Positions 25,367 to 33,699 are shown, counted from the stretch's first letter. The stretch: DNA of 37,715 nt from Candidatus Martarchaeota archaeon (GCA_023487445.1 JAMDBQ010000015.1:1-37715), one strand, 5' to 3'. A program made the numbers and translations. Notes: generated by a model from the letters alone, not told the origin.

Positions 25367-28171
25367 CTACAGGCTGTCCGCAACCGCCTTCAGAGCCTCA
25401 AGCGTCTTGGCTTGGTCGAAGTGTATTGAAACCACCCGCCGCCCCCTGCTCTGCAGGGCGGCCATGTCGCCCATTGCCTGAGCCACCTTGAGTACTCCGA
25501 AGCTTAGCGAAGAATTCTTGGACCCGAGTTCGTCGGGCACCCCGCAGTCTTCCCCGCCTTCGGAGACGAGCTGCAGAAACACCCCCCGGCCAGCGTCTCC
25601 CTTGTGTAGCTGCCCCGTTGAATGCAGGAAGCGGGGGCCGTATCCCAGCGTTACCGCCACCCTCAGCCTGTCCCTCAACTTCAACCGCATTTCTTCCAGA
25701 CATTCAGCGGACCCGTGATCCTCCTTGATATACGCTTGAACACCTACGTACGAAGGCTTCTGGGGACCATCTAGGACACCGCCGAGAAGCCTCCGCAAAG
25801 GCTCCGAGCCGACTGATTCAATCTGGGTCTTCGCGGCTTGAACCGAAGCGTCGCCGTACACCTGTATCCCGTTGAGTGAAAGGAGAGGCGTGCCCTTGCT
25901 GAGCCTGCCCGTCCTCAAGTAGTCCGCCACCATCCGCCTCGCAAGCTCCTTGCTCGCTTCGACGTTGGGCTGGTCGAACGGGTTGATTTTGAGGAAGTAT
26001 CCTGCAACCGCCACGGCGAACTCCCAGGTGAACAAAAGTCCCCCTACGTCGTACACATCTCGAAGATGGGTGTCGACCACTGGGTGACCCGCCGCCGCGA
26101 TGGACTGCAGTTCACCATCCAGCCCGTCGTCTCCTAACGCCACGTGGACGAACAGCCTGTCGGGTCCGTACACCGATGGTTTACCAAGGGTCTCCCTCAC
26201 AACCGGCAGAATCCCCCGCCCGTCTTTACCTGTGCTTTCAGCCACGAGTTGTTCAACCCAGTCTGCGAAGTAGGAGGCGGGTCCCGTTGTAACCAGCGTG
26301 AGCTTGTCCCGCCCCTGTAAAGCCATCTTGCCAAGCGAGCACCCAAGCCTCAAACCCGGGTTTTCGAACGGGCTGTCCGAAGCACACGCCTGGCTCAGCG
26401 TAGCCGCTCCTTTGAGAAGCCTGTCCAAATCAATCCCTGCAAGCGCCGCGGGCACAAGCCCGAAGAACGTGAGCGCCGAGTATCTGCCACCCACGTCGGG
26501 GTTGGCGAGGAACACGTCGAGGAACCCTCGTCTTCGGGAAAGTGCTTCAAGCTCTGTGCCGGGATCGGTTATGGCTACGAAGTGTTCTCCAGCATGTGTA
26601 CCCAGCTCCTCCTGGGACAGATTGTAGAAGTATTTCAGCAGGGAAATCGTCTCAACTGTTCCACCCGACTTGGAGGAAACTATGTAAAGCGTCTGCGACG
26701 GGCGGTTGTGCTTGGCGGCGTCGATGACCTCGCCGGGATCGGTTGAATCCAGAACGGAAAGCTTCAGCCCGGAGGCTGACTCGGAGAACAGCTTGGAATA
26801 CATTCGAGGAGCAAGACTCGACCCACCCATTCCTAGGAGCAGCACCCGGCTTACGCCGAGAGCGCGCGCGGCTTCGACAAGACTTTTCAGCCTCTTAACC
26901 TGCCCCGGCATGGTTTTGGGTAGGCTGAGCCACCCCAGCCTGTTCACTATTTCGTCAGGAGAGTTCTTCCAGAGAGTGTAGTCGGCTGACCATATTCGCT
27001 GAACCACTTTATCCGAGGTGACCTGTAAAAAAGCGTCCTTCAGATCCTGGTTTCTGTACTCTGCGAGCCCGGCCTTCGCACCAGGGTTTAGCTTGGCCGC
27101 CTTTTCCTCAATCGTCTTCAACGCCTGTTGCACGGACTCGGAGAAGAGTCTGACTCCTTCCGAAAGCAGGTTTTCGGTTACACTGTTCATGTCCACGCCA
27201 ACATCGGATAGTTGTCGCAGGTGGTTCCTAGCCTCCTCCAAGCCTTGATCCAAGGTGTTCGCCACTTTGCCGTGGTCGAGTATGGCTTCCAGGGTCTGCG
27301 GTGGAACGGTGTTCACGGTGTCTGGGCCAACCAGGTTGTCCACGTACATGGTGTCGGGGTAAGCCGGGTTCTTGGTGGAGGTGCTCGCCCAGAGCGGCCT
27401 CTGTACGTTTGCGCCGAGCTTCTTTAGTTCAAGCCACCTATCGCCTGAGAACGCCCGCTTAAAGTGGGAGTAGGCTTCCTTGGCGTTGGCAACCGCCGCC
27501 TTCCCCATGAGCTCGTTCTTACCCAGTTTCTGAAGCTCCTTATCTACCGCGGTGTCAACCCTACTTACGAAGAACGACGCTACAGATGACACCCGGCTGA
27601 GGGTTCCACCTTTTTTGGCGTACTCCTCGAGCCCGGCGATGTAGGCGTCCACGACTTCCTTGTACCTCTCCACCGAGAAAATCAGCGTGACGTTCACATT
27701 TACACCCTCGGCGGTGAGCCTCCTGATGGCATCTAGACCGGCCTTGGTTGCGGGTATCTTCACCATTATATTGGGTCTTGAAAGTGTTCGAACGAATTTA
27801 ATAGCTTCCTCAACCATTGCGTCTGCGTCGTCGGATATCTCCGGGCTAACCTCGATGCTCTGGAATCCGTCCAGCCCGTTCAACTTGTCGTACACGGGGC
27901 GGAAAACGTCGGCTGCTTCGCCCACGTCCTCAAGCATCAGCTGGAAGAATATTTCGCGTGGCGTCATGCCTCTACGGCTGAGCTCAAGGATTTCTCCATC
28001 GTACTCGTCTCCGCTTGCGATCGCCTTGTCGACAATGGTGGGGTTGGATGTCGCACCCCTCAGACCCTTGTCGACCAGCGACTTGAGCTCGCCCGAGCGT
28101 ATGAACGACCTCTTTATGAAGTCAAGCCAAATCGACTGACCCGCCTTCGCGTATTCTTCGAGACTCGCCAT
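25367..28171 (-). CDS. Bifunctional transaldolase / glucose-6-phosphate isomerase fusion
   Basis: The 934-residue protein joins two enzymes. Residues about 1-365 are transaldolase: GATSNPTIVDKAI, a DxF-type region, and IMVKIPATKAG with the Schiff-base Lys. Residues about 385-934 are phosphoglucose isomerase: GMGGSSLAPRMYSKLF, VSSKSGGTVETISLLKYF, the NPDVGGRYSALTFFGL loop and a C-terminal STGQLHKGD segment with the catalytic Lys. Tal/Pgi fusions are known in several bacteria. The two activities are not sequential; they sit at two exits of the pentose phosphate cycle, so the fusion could help return fructose 6-phosphate to glucose 6-phosphate. tkt ends 5 bases upstream. Both active sites look intact. 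Confidence 0.93.
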   Translation of the reverse strand: MASLEEYAKAGQSIWLDFIKRSFIRSGELKSLVDKGLRGATSNPTIVDKAIASGDEYDGEILELSRRGMTPREIFFQLMLEDVGEAADVFRPVYDKLNGLDGFQSIEVSPEISDDADAMVEEAIKFVRTLSRPNIMVKIPATKAGLDAIRRLTAEGVNVNVTLIFSVERYKEVVDAYIAGLEEYAKKGGTLSRVSSVASFFVSRVDTAVDKELQKLGKNELMGKAAVANAKEAYSHFKRAFSGDRWLELKKLGANVQRPLWASTSTKNPAYPDTMYVDNLVGPDTVNTVPPQTLEAILDHGKVANTLDQGLEEARNHLRQLSDVGVDMNSVTENLLSEGVRLFSESVQQALKTIEEKAAKLNPGAKAGLAEYRNQDLKDAFLQVTSDKVVQRIWSADYTLWKNSPDEIVNRLGWLSLPKTMPGQVKRLKSLVEAARALGVSRVLLLGMGGSSLAPRMYSKLFSESASGLKLSVLDSTDPGEVIDAAKHNRPSQTLYIVSSKSGGTVETISLLKYFYNLSQEELGTHAGEHFVAITDPGTELEALSRRRGFLDVFLANPDVGGRYSALTFFGLVPAALAGIDLDRLLKGAATLSQACASDSPFENPGLRLGCSLGKMALQGRDKLTLVTTGPASYFADWVEQLVAESTGKDGRGILPVVRETLGKPSVYGPDRLFVHVALGDDGLDGELQSIAAAGHPVVDTHLRDVYDVGGLLFTWEFAVAVAGYFLKINPFDQPNVEASKELARRMVADYLRTGRLSKGTPLLSLNGIQVYGDASVQAAKTQIESVGSEPLRRLLGGVLDGPQKPSYVGVQAYIKEDHGSAECLEEMRLKLRDRLRVAVTLGYGPRFLHSTGQLHKGDAGRGVFLQLVSEGGEDCGVPDELGSKNSSLSFGVLKVAQAMGDMAALQSRGRRVVSIHFDQAKTLEALKAVADSL

Positions 28172-28176
28172 CGGGG

Positions 28177-30237
28177 TTACATCCCCCTTCTTTCAAGTGC
28201 CCTGCGACACGCCGACACAACGGCTTCCACGGTGAACCCCAGCTTCTCCATCGCGACCTGGCCGGGTGCGCTCGCTCCGTATCGATCCAGGCCCACAACC
28301 TCCCCGTCCAGCCCCACATATCTTTCCCATCCTTTCCTCGCACCCGCTTCCACGACAACTCTTGCTCTTACGTCTCTCGGGAGAACCGACTCTCTGTATT
28401 CCGCGGGTTGGCGGTCGAACAGCTCCCAGCTGGGCATGGAAACAACTCTAACCCTGACTCCTTCGGAGGCAAGCTTCTTAGCCGCCTCGAGCGCGAGCTG
28501 AACCTCTGAACCCGTGCCGATGACTATGAGGTCTGGCTTTCCACTTTGGGGCTCCCAGAGGATGTACGCTCCTTTGTCCACCGCTGGCTGGGAACCCAGT
28601 TTCTCCCTATCGAACACGGGGACCTTCTGGCGCGTCAGAACCAGCGCCGTTGGTCCGTGGTCGTTTTCGAGCGCCGATTTCCACGCTTGGGCGACCTCGA
28701 ATGCATCAGCCGGCCTGATCAGGGTCATGTTGGGCACGGCGCGTATACTCATCAGGTGCTCCACAGGCTGGTGTGTCGGCCCGTCCTCTCCGAGACCTAT
28801 GCTGTCGTGTGTGAACACGTACACCACCCTGACCCCCATAAGCGCTGCAAGCCTCATCGGGGGTCTCATGTAGTCGGAGAAGGTGAGGAAGGTAGCGGTG
28901 TAGGGGATCAGTCCCCCGTGCAGCGCGATCCCGTTTGCAATGCTACCCATGGCGTGCTCACGCACCCCGAAGTGGAAGTTCCTCCCGCCCTCGTCATAGG
29001 GGAAGTCTCCCACTCCTTCGATAATCGTCTTCGTGCTCGGCGCAAGGTCCGCAGACCCGCCGACCAGCCATCCGATGCTCTTGGATATGGCGTTGATCAC
29101 CTTCCCTGAGGCATCCCTTGTGGCTATCGGCGACGACTGGGGTGAGAACAGGTTTGCCAGCTGGCTGTCCCACCCCCGCGGGAGCTTGCCGTTCAGCTGA
29201 AGCCTGAGCCGCTCCGCCTGTTCAGGGTACTTTAATGTGTAATCTTCAAGGAGAGAGTTCCACGATTCCTCGGCTCTTCTGCCTCTTTCGACGGCCTCGC
29301 GCATATGCGCGTATACTTCGTCTGGTACGTAGAACTCCTTATCCGCCGGCCACCCCGCGCTGATCTTCGACTGCTTAGCCTCCTCAGGGCTCATGGGTTC
29401 CCCGTGAACCTTGGCGGTGCCCGCAAGCGGGCTGAACCGTCCTATGGTTGACTTGGAGATTATCAGGGAGGGCTTGTCGCTACGTGAAACCGCTGCTCTC
29501 AGCGCTTCATCAATGTCCTGGATCTTGGAGCCGTCAACCGGGCCGTAGACCCTCCAGCCATATGATCGGAACCGTTGGGCAACATCCTCTCTGAAAACCA
29601 CATCTGTGTCCCCTTCGATCTGGATGTGGTTTGAGTCATAGATGTAAACGAGTTTCCCAAGCTCCCACGTACCCGCGAGGCTCGCCGCCTCCGACGACAC
29701 CCCCTCCTCCAGGTCTCCGTCTGAGACTATTTCGAACACCCTGTGGTCGAACAGGTCGTACCCCGGCCTGTTAAACGTCTCCGCAAGCAGCCTCTCCGCG
29801 ACCGCCATACCAACGCCGTTTGCGAATCCCTGACCCAGCGGGCCCGTGGTGGCGTTGACACCCGGAGTCAGCCCGTACTCGGGGTGGCCCGGTGTCCTGC
29901 TGCCCCACTGCCTGAACTGTTTAAGATCATCCATTGAGAGGTCGTATCCGGTCAGATGTAGCAGCGAATACTGGAGAGCGCTTGCGTGCCCCGCTGAAAG
30001 TACGAACCTGTCCCTGTCAGCCCATAAAGGGTTCCGGGGGTTGTGTTTGAGGAACCTGTCCCACAGCACGTACGCCGCCTCAGCTGCACCCATCGGGGTT
30101 CCAGGGTGTCCTGACTTAGCCTTCTGAACCATGTCGAGCGCAAGAAACCTTATGGTGTTTGCGCAGAGAGCGTCTATCTTCGACAAACCGGCTTCGGCGA
30201 GTGTTCCCGCCTCGGCGCCGCTAACTTCGTTCAACAC
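28177..30237 (-). CDS. tkt: Transketolase (full-length)
   Basis: Transketolase moves two-carbon units between sugar phosphates using thiamine diphosphate. The 686-residue single chain contains all three domains: the ThDP site with KSGHPGTPMGAA, GPLGQG and the Mg/ThDP motif SDGDLEEGVS, then the pyrimidine domain with FGVREHAMG, and the C-terminal domain. Many archaea encode it as two separate halves, so the full-length form is of bacterial type. It overlaps glk by 7 bases (30231-30237) and precedes tal/pgi by 5 bases, so expression is probably coordinated. Confidence 0.95.
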   Translation of the reverse strand: MLNEVSGAEAGTLAEAGLSKIDALCANTIRFLALDMVQKAKSGHPGTPMGAAEAAYVLWDRFLKHNPRNPLWADRDRFVLSAGHASALQYSLLHLTGYDLSMDDLKQFRQWGSRTPGHPEYGLTPGVNATTGPLGQGFANGVGMAVAERLLAETFNRPGYDLFDHRVFEIVSDGDLEEGVSSEAASLAGTWELGKLVYIYDSNHIQIEGDTDVVFREDVAQRFRSYGWRVYGPVDGSKIQDIDEALRAAVSRSDKPSLIISKSTIGRFSPLAGTAKVHGEPMSPEEAKQSKISAGWPADKEFYVPDEVYAHMREAVERGRRAEESWNSLLEDYTLKYPEQAERLRLQLNGKLPRGWDSQLANLFSPQSSPIATRDASGKVINAISKSIGWLVGGSADLAPSTKTIIEGVGDFPYDEGGRNFHFGVREHAMGSIANGIALHGGLIPYTATFLTFSDYMRPPMRLAALMGVRVVYVFTHDSIGLGEDGPTHQPVEHLMSIRAVPNMTLIRPADAFEVAQAWKSALENDHGPTALVLTRQKVPVFDREKLGSQPAVDKGAYILWEPQSGKPDLIVIGTGSEVQLALEAAKKLASEGVRVRVVSMPSWELFDRQPAEYRESVLPRDVRARVVVEAGARKGWERYVGLDGEVVGLDRYGASAPGQVAMEKLGFTVEAVVSACRRALERRGM

Positions 30238-31244
30238 TGCCCACCTGCCCTCAATTGATCCAGCAGGTACGCGGTAACCCCTATCAGGGCCGCTTCCTCG
30301 GTGGTGATGACCCTTAAAGGCATTTTTCGCAATATCCCACTCATACTCCTCTTATCACTGAAGGAATGTATAAAGCCATCACTCTGCAGGATAGGAAGCA
30401 CCTTGGGGGGTATGCCGCCGCCCAGGTAAACTCCGCCCGTAGCCATAACCTTGAGCGCAAGGTTGCCCGCCTCGGACGCAAGTATCGAGGAGAACATTTG
30501 CAGGGCGCGCGCACACACCGGATATTCGCCTGGGTGGTGTAGGGCGGCGTCCACTATCACGGGCGTCCTGTCCTCTGCCTGGGCGAGACCGGGTGGTTCA
30601 CTCAGACGCTGCGCGTCCTCCTTAGATTTCAGGTAGTCGTAGATTCTCGCTATACCCGGCCCGGAGCAGAGCGTCTCAACATCCACTCTTTCGCCTCTGT
30701 GTGCGAGGGCGGCTGCTAGCTCGAATTCTTCTGGTGTTCGAGGTGCAAAGTCGCAGTGGCCCCCCTCTGAGGGGTGGGGCGTGTACCCGTTGCCGTACCA
30801 TGTTAGAAACGCTTCCCCCAGGCCTGTTCCGGGTGCTACAACTCCTATGGTTGATTTATCCACGGCTTCTCCACGGTTGATCGTCGCTAGCTGGTCGTGT
30901 GATAAATGTGGGATCGAGTAGGCTGTAGCGTATACATCGTTCACCAAGAACACTCGGTCGGCTCCCAGAGCCAACTGCAGCTTTTCCTCGCTGACATCCC
31001 ATCCGAGGTTAGTCAATCTAGCGGAGCCCGAGACCACTGGGCCGGCGACGCAGAACGCCGCGTAACCCATGCGCCCAGAGCCGCGGAGGAACCCTTTAAC
31101 AAGCTCCTCCATCGACGCGTACTCGCCAGATTTATACGTTGATTTCTTGAGCAGCGAACACTTCCCGTTCTCATAGGTGTAGAGCGCCAGATTGGCTTTG
31201 GTTCCACCTATGTCGCCCGTGATGAGATTAGTCATCGACGACAC
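30231..31244 (-). CDS. glk: Glucokinase (bacterial Glk family)
   Basis: Glk phosphorylates glucose with ATP. The 337-residue protein has the N-terminal phosphate site LITGDIGGTKANLALY (8-23), then NDVYATAYS, APGTGLGEAFL and PSEGGHCDFAPRTPEE, followed by ETLCSGPGIARIYDYL. These are the ordered motifs of the E. coli-type Glk family, which differs from the ROK-type hexokinases and ADP-dependent glucokinases usual in archaea. It supplies glucose 6-phosphate for the operon's Zwf, and glucose could come from the trehalose and alpha-glucosidase enzymes also in this window. Catalytic Asp of NDVYAT is present. Confidence 0.92.
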   Translation of the reverse strand: MSSMTNLITGDIGGTKANLALYTYENGKCSLLKKSTYKSGEYASMEELVKGFLRGSGRMGYAAFCVAGPVVSGSARLTNLGWDVSEEKLQLALGADRVFLVNDVYATAYSIPHLSHDQLATINRGEAVDKSTIGVVAPGTGLGEAFLTWYGNGYTPHPSEGGHCDFAPRTPEEFELAAALAHRGERVDVETLCSGPGIARIYDYLKSKEDAQRLSEPPGLAQAEDRTPVIVDAALHHPGEYPVCARALQMFSSILASEAGNLALKVMATGGVYLGGGIPPKVLPILQSDGFIHSFSDKRSMSGILRKMPLRVITTEEAALIGVTAYLLDQLRAGGQC

Positions 31245-31273
31245 CCGTAGCCCGCTGGCCCCCTAGCCCCGTC

Positions 31274-32257
31274 TCAGCTGAGCGCTTGGTATTCCTGCAT
31301 TGCGGTTGGGCTACCCAGATACGTAGGCGTCCTCTGAGACACGGATTCAGGTTCGATTTCAAGTATCCTGCGCCTGCCGTCGGTGGCGACGCCTCCAGCC
31401 TTTTCGGTTATAAACGCCAGAGGGTTTGACTCGTACTGGAGCCTGTACTTGCCCTGGGGTGCGTCGGAAAGCTCTGGGTAGGCGAAGAATCCTCCTTTGC
31501 AAAGCACCTGGTTGTAGTCTGCGACGAAGCACCCGCTGTATCTTAGCTTATACTTCTTGGCCTCCAGCGAATCCACGTAGCGCACGAGTTTGGGGCTCCA
31601 CTTCCCCCTGGATCCGCCTACGCCGTACACTTCTCCAGGATCGGGTATTCTGACACCCTCAGCTGCCAACACGAATCTACTCTCCGCCGATGGACCTCCC
31701 AAGTCTGTGAAGGAATACACGCCGCCTTCGAGAGCCAGCACAAGCTGAGTGTACGGCCCATAAAGGAAATACATGGAGGCGTATAGTCTGTCGCCGCGTG
31801 CGGGTAACTCCTCGTCTCTGTAGACACCAACTATTGTGCCCACCGGGTTGTCCGACGCCACGTTGGAGGAGCCGTCGATGGGGTCGTATACAACCGAAAA
31901 CTCCCCTGTTGGGGCGCTGCGCGGCTGCGACAGCTCCTCGGATGCCACGTGTCTTACAAGACCGCTTCCGAGCAGCTTCTCAGTCAGAAGGTCGTTAGCC
32001 CACACGTCCGCCTGAATCTGGTGCTCTCCGTACACGTTCACCCCGGTGGTTGAACCCAGTCTAGCAGGGATGCCGTCGCGGATCGCAACACAACTCGTGG
32101 CGATTATCGAAGCCAGCCTAGAAAAAGAGCGATCAGCGTCATTCAGAAACGAGCCGAGGTTAGCCCTAGAGCGCTTGTCCCCCTTAGGCTCCAAGCGTGG
32201 TAGATTTTGTTCTTCCCGATCCGTATGTGACATTCTGGCTACACGGAGAGGTTCCAC
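31274..32257 (-). CDS. fbp: Class I fructose-1,6-bisphosphatase
   Basis: Class I FBPase hydrolyses fructose 1,6-bisphosphate to fructose 6-phosphate. The protein has the metal/catalytic motif YDPIDGSSN near residues 124-132, the upstream ASEELSQP acidic site and DVWANDLLTEKLL. Most hyperthermophilic archaea use a bifunctional FBP aldolase/phosphatase or the class IV enzyme; class I is typical of bacteria and eukaryotes. The longest frame begins with GTG at 32257, but a TATA-like element at 32268-32275 implies transcription starting near 32243, so ATG at 32233 (about 319 residues) is preferred. It is the first gene of the operon, with 29 bases before glk. Confidence 0.92.
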   Translation of the reverse strand: MEPLRVARMSHTDREEQNLPRLEPKGDKRSRANLGSFLNDADRSFSRLASIIATSCVAIRDGIPARLGSTTGVNVYGEHQIQADVWANDLLTEKLLGSGLVRHVASEELSQPRSAPTGEFSVVYDPIDGSSNVASDNPVGTIVGVYRDEELPARGDRLYASMYFLYGPYTQLVLALEGGVYSFTDLGGPSAESRFVLAAEGVRIPDPGEVYGVGGSRGKWSPKLVRYVDSLEAKKYKLRYSGCFVADYNQVLCKGGFFAYPELSDAPQGKYRLQYESNPLAFITEKAGGVATDGRRRILEIEPESVSQRTPTYLGSPTAMQEYQALS

Positions 32258-32267
32258 GCGCCCGAAG

Positions 32268-32275
32268 CATATTAA
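32268..32275 (-). promoter_or_regulatory. TATA box of the fbp-to-zwf operon
   Basis: The minus-strand sequence TTAATATG precedes the preferred fbp ATG (32233) by 35-42 nt, leaving a leader of about 10 nt. It is the only clear promoter ahead of the six-gene block. Confidence 0.5.
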
Positions 32276-32343
32276 CCCTGCTAAGGGGTTCGCAGCGTGT
32301 ACTGAAAAATATAGGGAGTGGAAAAATGGGGGTGGCGCAGAGC

Positions 32344-32520
32344 CTAGCTCAGCACGGGCACCTCAGCAGCAGCCGCCTGGAACCCGACTTTCCTGTGTGT
32401 GCCATCGCAGTACGGCTTCTTGGACGACTGACCGCACCTGCAGAGAGCGGTGAGTGTCTTCCCGTCAACCATAATCACATTCGGACCGTTTTCCGTGCTC
32501 TTGATTACAACGCTGGGCAT
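32344..32520 (-). CDS. CDGSH iron-sulfur domain protein, 58 residues
   Basis: A short minus-strand frame from ATG 32520 to TAG 32344 encodes MPSVVIKSTENGPNVIMVDG followed by the iron-sulfur core CRCGQSSKKPYCDGTH (Cys27, Cys29, Cys38, His42). This is the Cys-x-Cys...Cys...His ligand set of CDGSH proteins, which bind a redox-active 2Fe-2S cluster. The protein is very small but complete, as in archaeal stand-alone members. It lies just downstream of the divergent regulator region and upstream of the fbp promoter on the same strand, but is probably its own unit. Exact redox partner unknown; the thioredoxin system nearby is suggestive only. Confidence 0.88.
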   Translation of the reverse strand: MPSVVIKSTENGPNVIMVDGKTLTALCRCGQSSKKPYCDGTHRKVGFQAAAAEVPVLS

Positions 32521-32789
32521 TGTTTACTCGGCTAAAATACTTGGACGGGACCTGTAAGCTTTTCCGGTTTGGTGATGAAGGTGACGGTTAGAGGCCCAGT
32601 TATTCACGGTTACGCAAGAATGGAATAGGCTACGTCTTCGGCGAGGAGCGGAGCCGTTGGACTGCGCGGTTAAAGGGGAGTGCTGGGTGGACTGCATGCG
32701 CCAACGTCCTCTCCTTTACTAGAGCAAAGCGCGCAGGGTGAAGGGCTGTCAGAATACTAATAAGTGTTCAAACTCCAGTGTGTCTCACA

Positions 32790-33191
32790 TTATTTGGAAG
32801 CTGGAGTTCTGATTCTGGACTTCTCGCGGACAACATCGTACTCAAACCTGTCTATCAGCCTCTTCAGACCATCGCATATCTCGTTAACCTTCGCCTCGGC
32901 GTCAGCCTTTATCTTCTGGATTTCAACCGCCCGGTACACGTGGCAGTATCCTCCGGCTGTCAGCCCCTTCACTTCCTTGTAGACGAGGCCCGCACCAACC
33001 AGCTTCTGCAGTCCCCTGTGAACCGTGCTTCTGTCCCTGCTGACCCAGCGGGCTACGTCGTCAAGCGTGGCTGGGCCGTTTTTCACAAGGTCGTAGAACA
33101 TTGAGGCTTCGATCGAGTTGAGGTTGTATATACACGTGAGTAGATCCGTGCATGTAGCATCTACCCTTGTAACGGTGTGGACGCTGCTCAT
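32790..33191 (-). CDS. Winged-helix transcriptional regulator (TrmB/Lrs14-like)
   Basis: From ATG 33191 the 133-residue protein begins MSSVHTVTRV and carries a winged helix: AATLDD-like first helix, WVSRDRSTVHRGLQKLV recognition helix and a YKEVKG wing, then a C-terminal Lys/Glu-rich helix (about 95-130) that could form a dimer coil. It has no ligand domain, so it may sense redox through its Cys residues or act as a simple repressor. A longer frame begins with GTG at 33233, but TTAAGTAA at 33217-33224 lies about 26-33 nt before the ATG and would fall inside that frame. It is divergent from DUF302-trx-trxB, with a palindrome between them. Confidence 0.78.
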   Translation of the reverse strand: MSSVHTVTRVDATCTDLLTCIYNLNSIEASMFYDLVKNGPATLDDVARWVSRDRSTVHRGLQKLVGAGLVYKEVKGLTAGGYCHVYRAVEIQKIKADAEAKVNEICDGLKRLIDRFEYDVVREKSRIRTPASK

Positions 33192-33216
33192 ACGTTCAAA
33201 CCTGATGCCCGTGGTG

Positions 33217-33224
33217 TTACTTAA
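33217..33224 (-). promoter_or_regulatory. TATA-like element of the winged-helix regulator
   Basis: TTAAGTAA on the minus strand is about 26-33 nt before the ATG at 33191, which decides that start over the longer GTG frame. Confidence 0.45.
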
Positions 33225-33232
33225 GTCTTGCA

Positions 33233-33249
33233 CGGTATTGACAATACCG
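33233..33249. promoter_or_regulatory. 17-bp palindromic operator between divergent redox genes
   Basis: CGGTATTGACAATACCG has perfect 8-bp arms around one central base. It sits directly upstream of the TATA elements of both the winged-helix gene (33217-33224) and the DUF302-trx-trxB operon (33256-33264), close enough to affect both. The regulator encoded next to it is the natural candidate to bind. Confidence 0.7.
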
Positions 33250-33255
33250 AAAATA

Positions 33256-33264
33256 CTTAAATAA
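33256..33264 (+). promoter_or_regulatory. TATA box of the DUF302-trx-trxB operon
   Basis: CTTAAATAA is 28-36 nt before the ATG at 33292, placing transcription start at or close to the start codon. Confidence 0.6.
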
Positions 33265-33291
33265 CCGACGCGCCCTATATGACGTACGGCA

Positions 33292-33699
33292 ATGGAAACC
33301 CAGATGGGGCTGGACTATACAGTGACAACAGCCGAGGATAGCAAGCGGGTTCTCGACCTGCTCGCAGAGAAACTCAAGCAAAAGGGTTTCGGCATACTCT
33401 CCAAGATCGACGTGCAGTCAGTGCTCAAAGACAAAACCGGTGCCGACGTGGGACCCTACGTGATACTCGACGTATGCAAACCCGACAGCGCGAAAAAGGC
33501 AATCGAGGCCCACCCGGAGATCGGAATGGTTCTCCCATGCAAGATACTCGTCCGAAGCGAAGGTAAAACCACCAAAGTATCACTGTACAGGCCGACCGAA
33601 ATGGTTGTGCGAGCAGGTTTCACGGATCTGGCTCAGCTGGCTCGGGAAGTAGAGCAAGATCTGAAATCCGTCCTAGAAGGCGTTTCCGCCACCAGGTGA
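33292..33699 (+). CDS. DUF302 family protein
   Basis: This is a 135-residue soluble protein matching DUF302: YTVTTAEDSKRVLDLLAEKL, GFGILSKIDVQSVLKDKTG, then YVILDVCKPDSAKKAIE and GMVLPCKILVRSEGKTTKVS. Family members are common in archaea and bacteria, and their biochemical role is not established. Two Cys (CKPD and PCK) are conserved-looking. It heads an operon with thioredoxin, overlapping that frame by 4 bases, and thioredoxin reductase, which suggests a redox-linked job. Confidence 0.85.
   Translation: METQMGLDYTVTTAEDSKRVLDLLAEKLKQKGFGILSKIDVQSVLKDKTGADVGPYVILDVCKPDSAKKAIEAHPEIGMVLPCKILVRSEGKTTKVSLYRPTEMVVRAGFTDLAQLAREVEQDLKSVLEGVSATR

Noticed and set aside
28546-29109. 187-residue plus-strand frame over tkt
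   Set aside because: It lies entirely opposite a clear transketolase and shows no independent motif.
32574-32631. Small plus-strand frame beginning MKVTVRGPVIHGYARME
   Set aside because: It stops after 17 residues, and continuing in other frames gives no recognisable protein.
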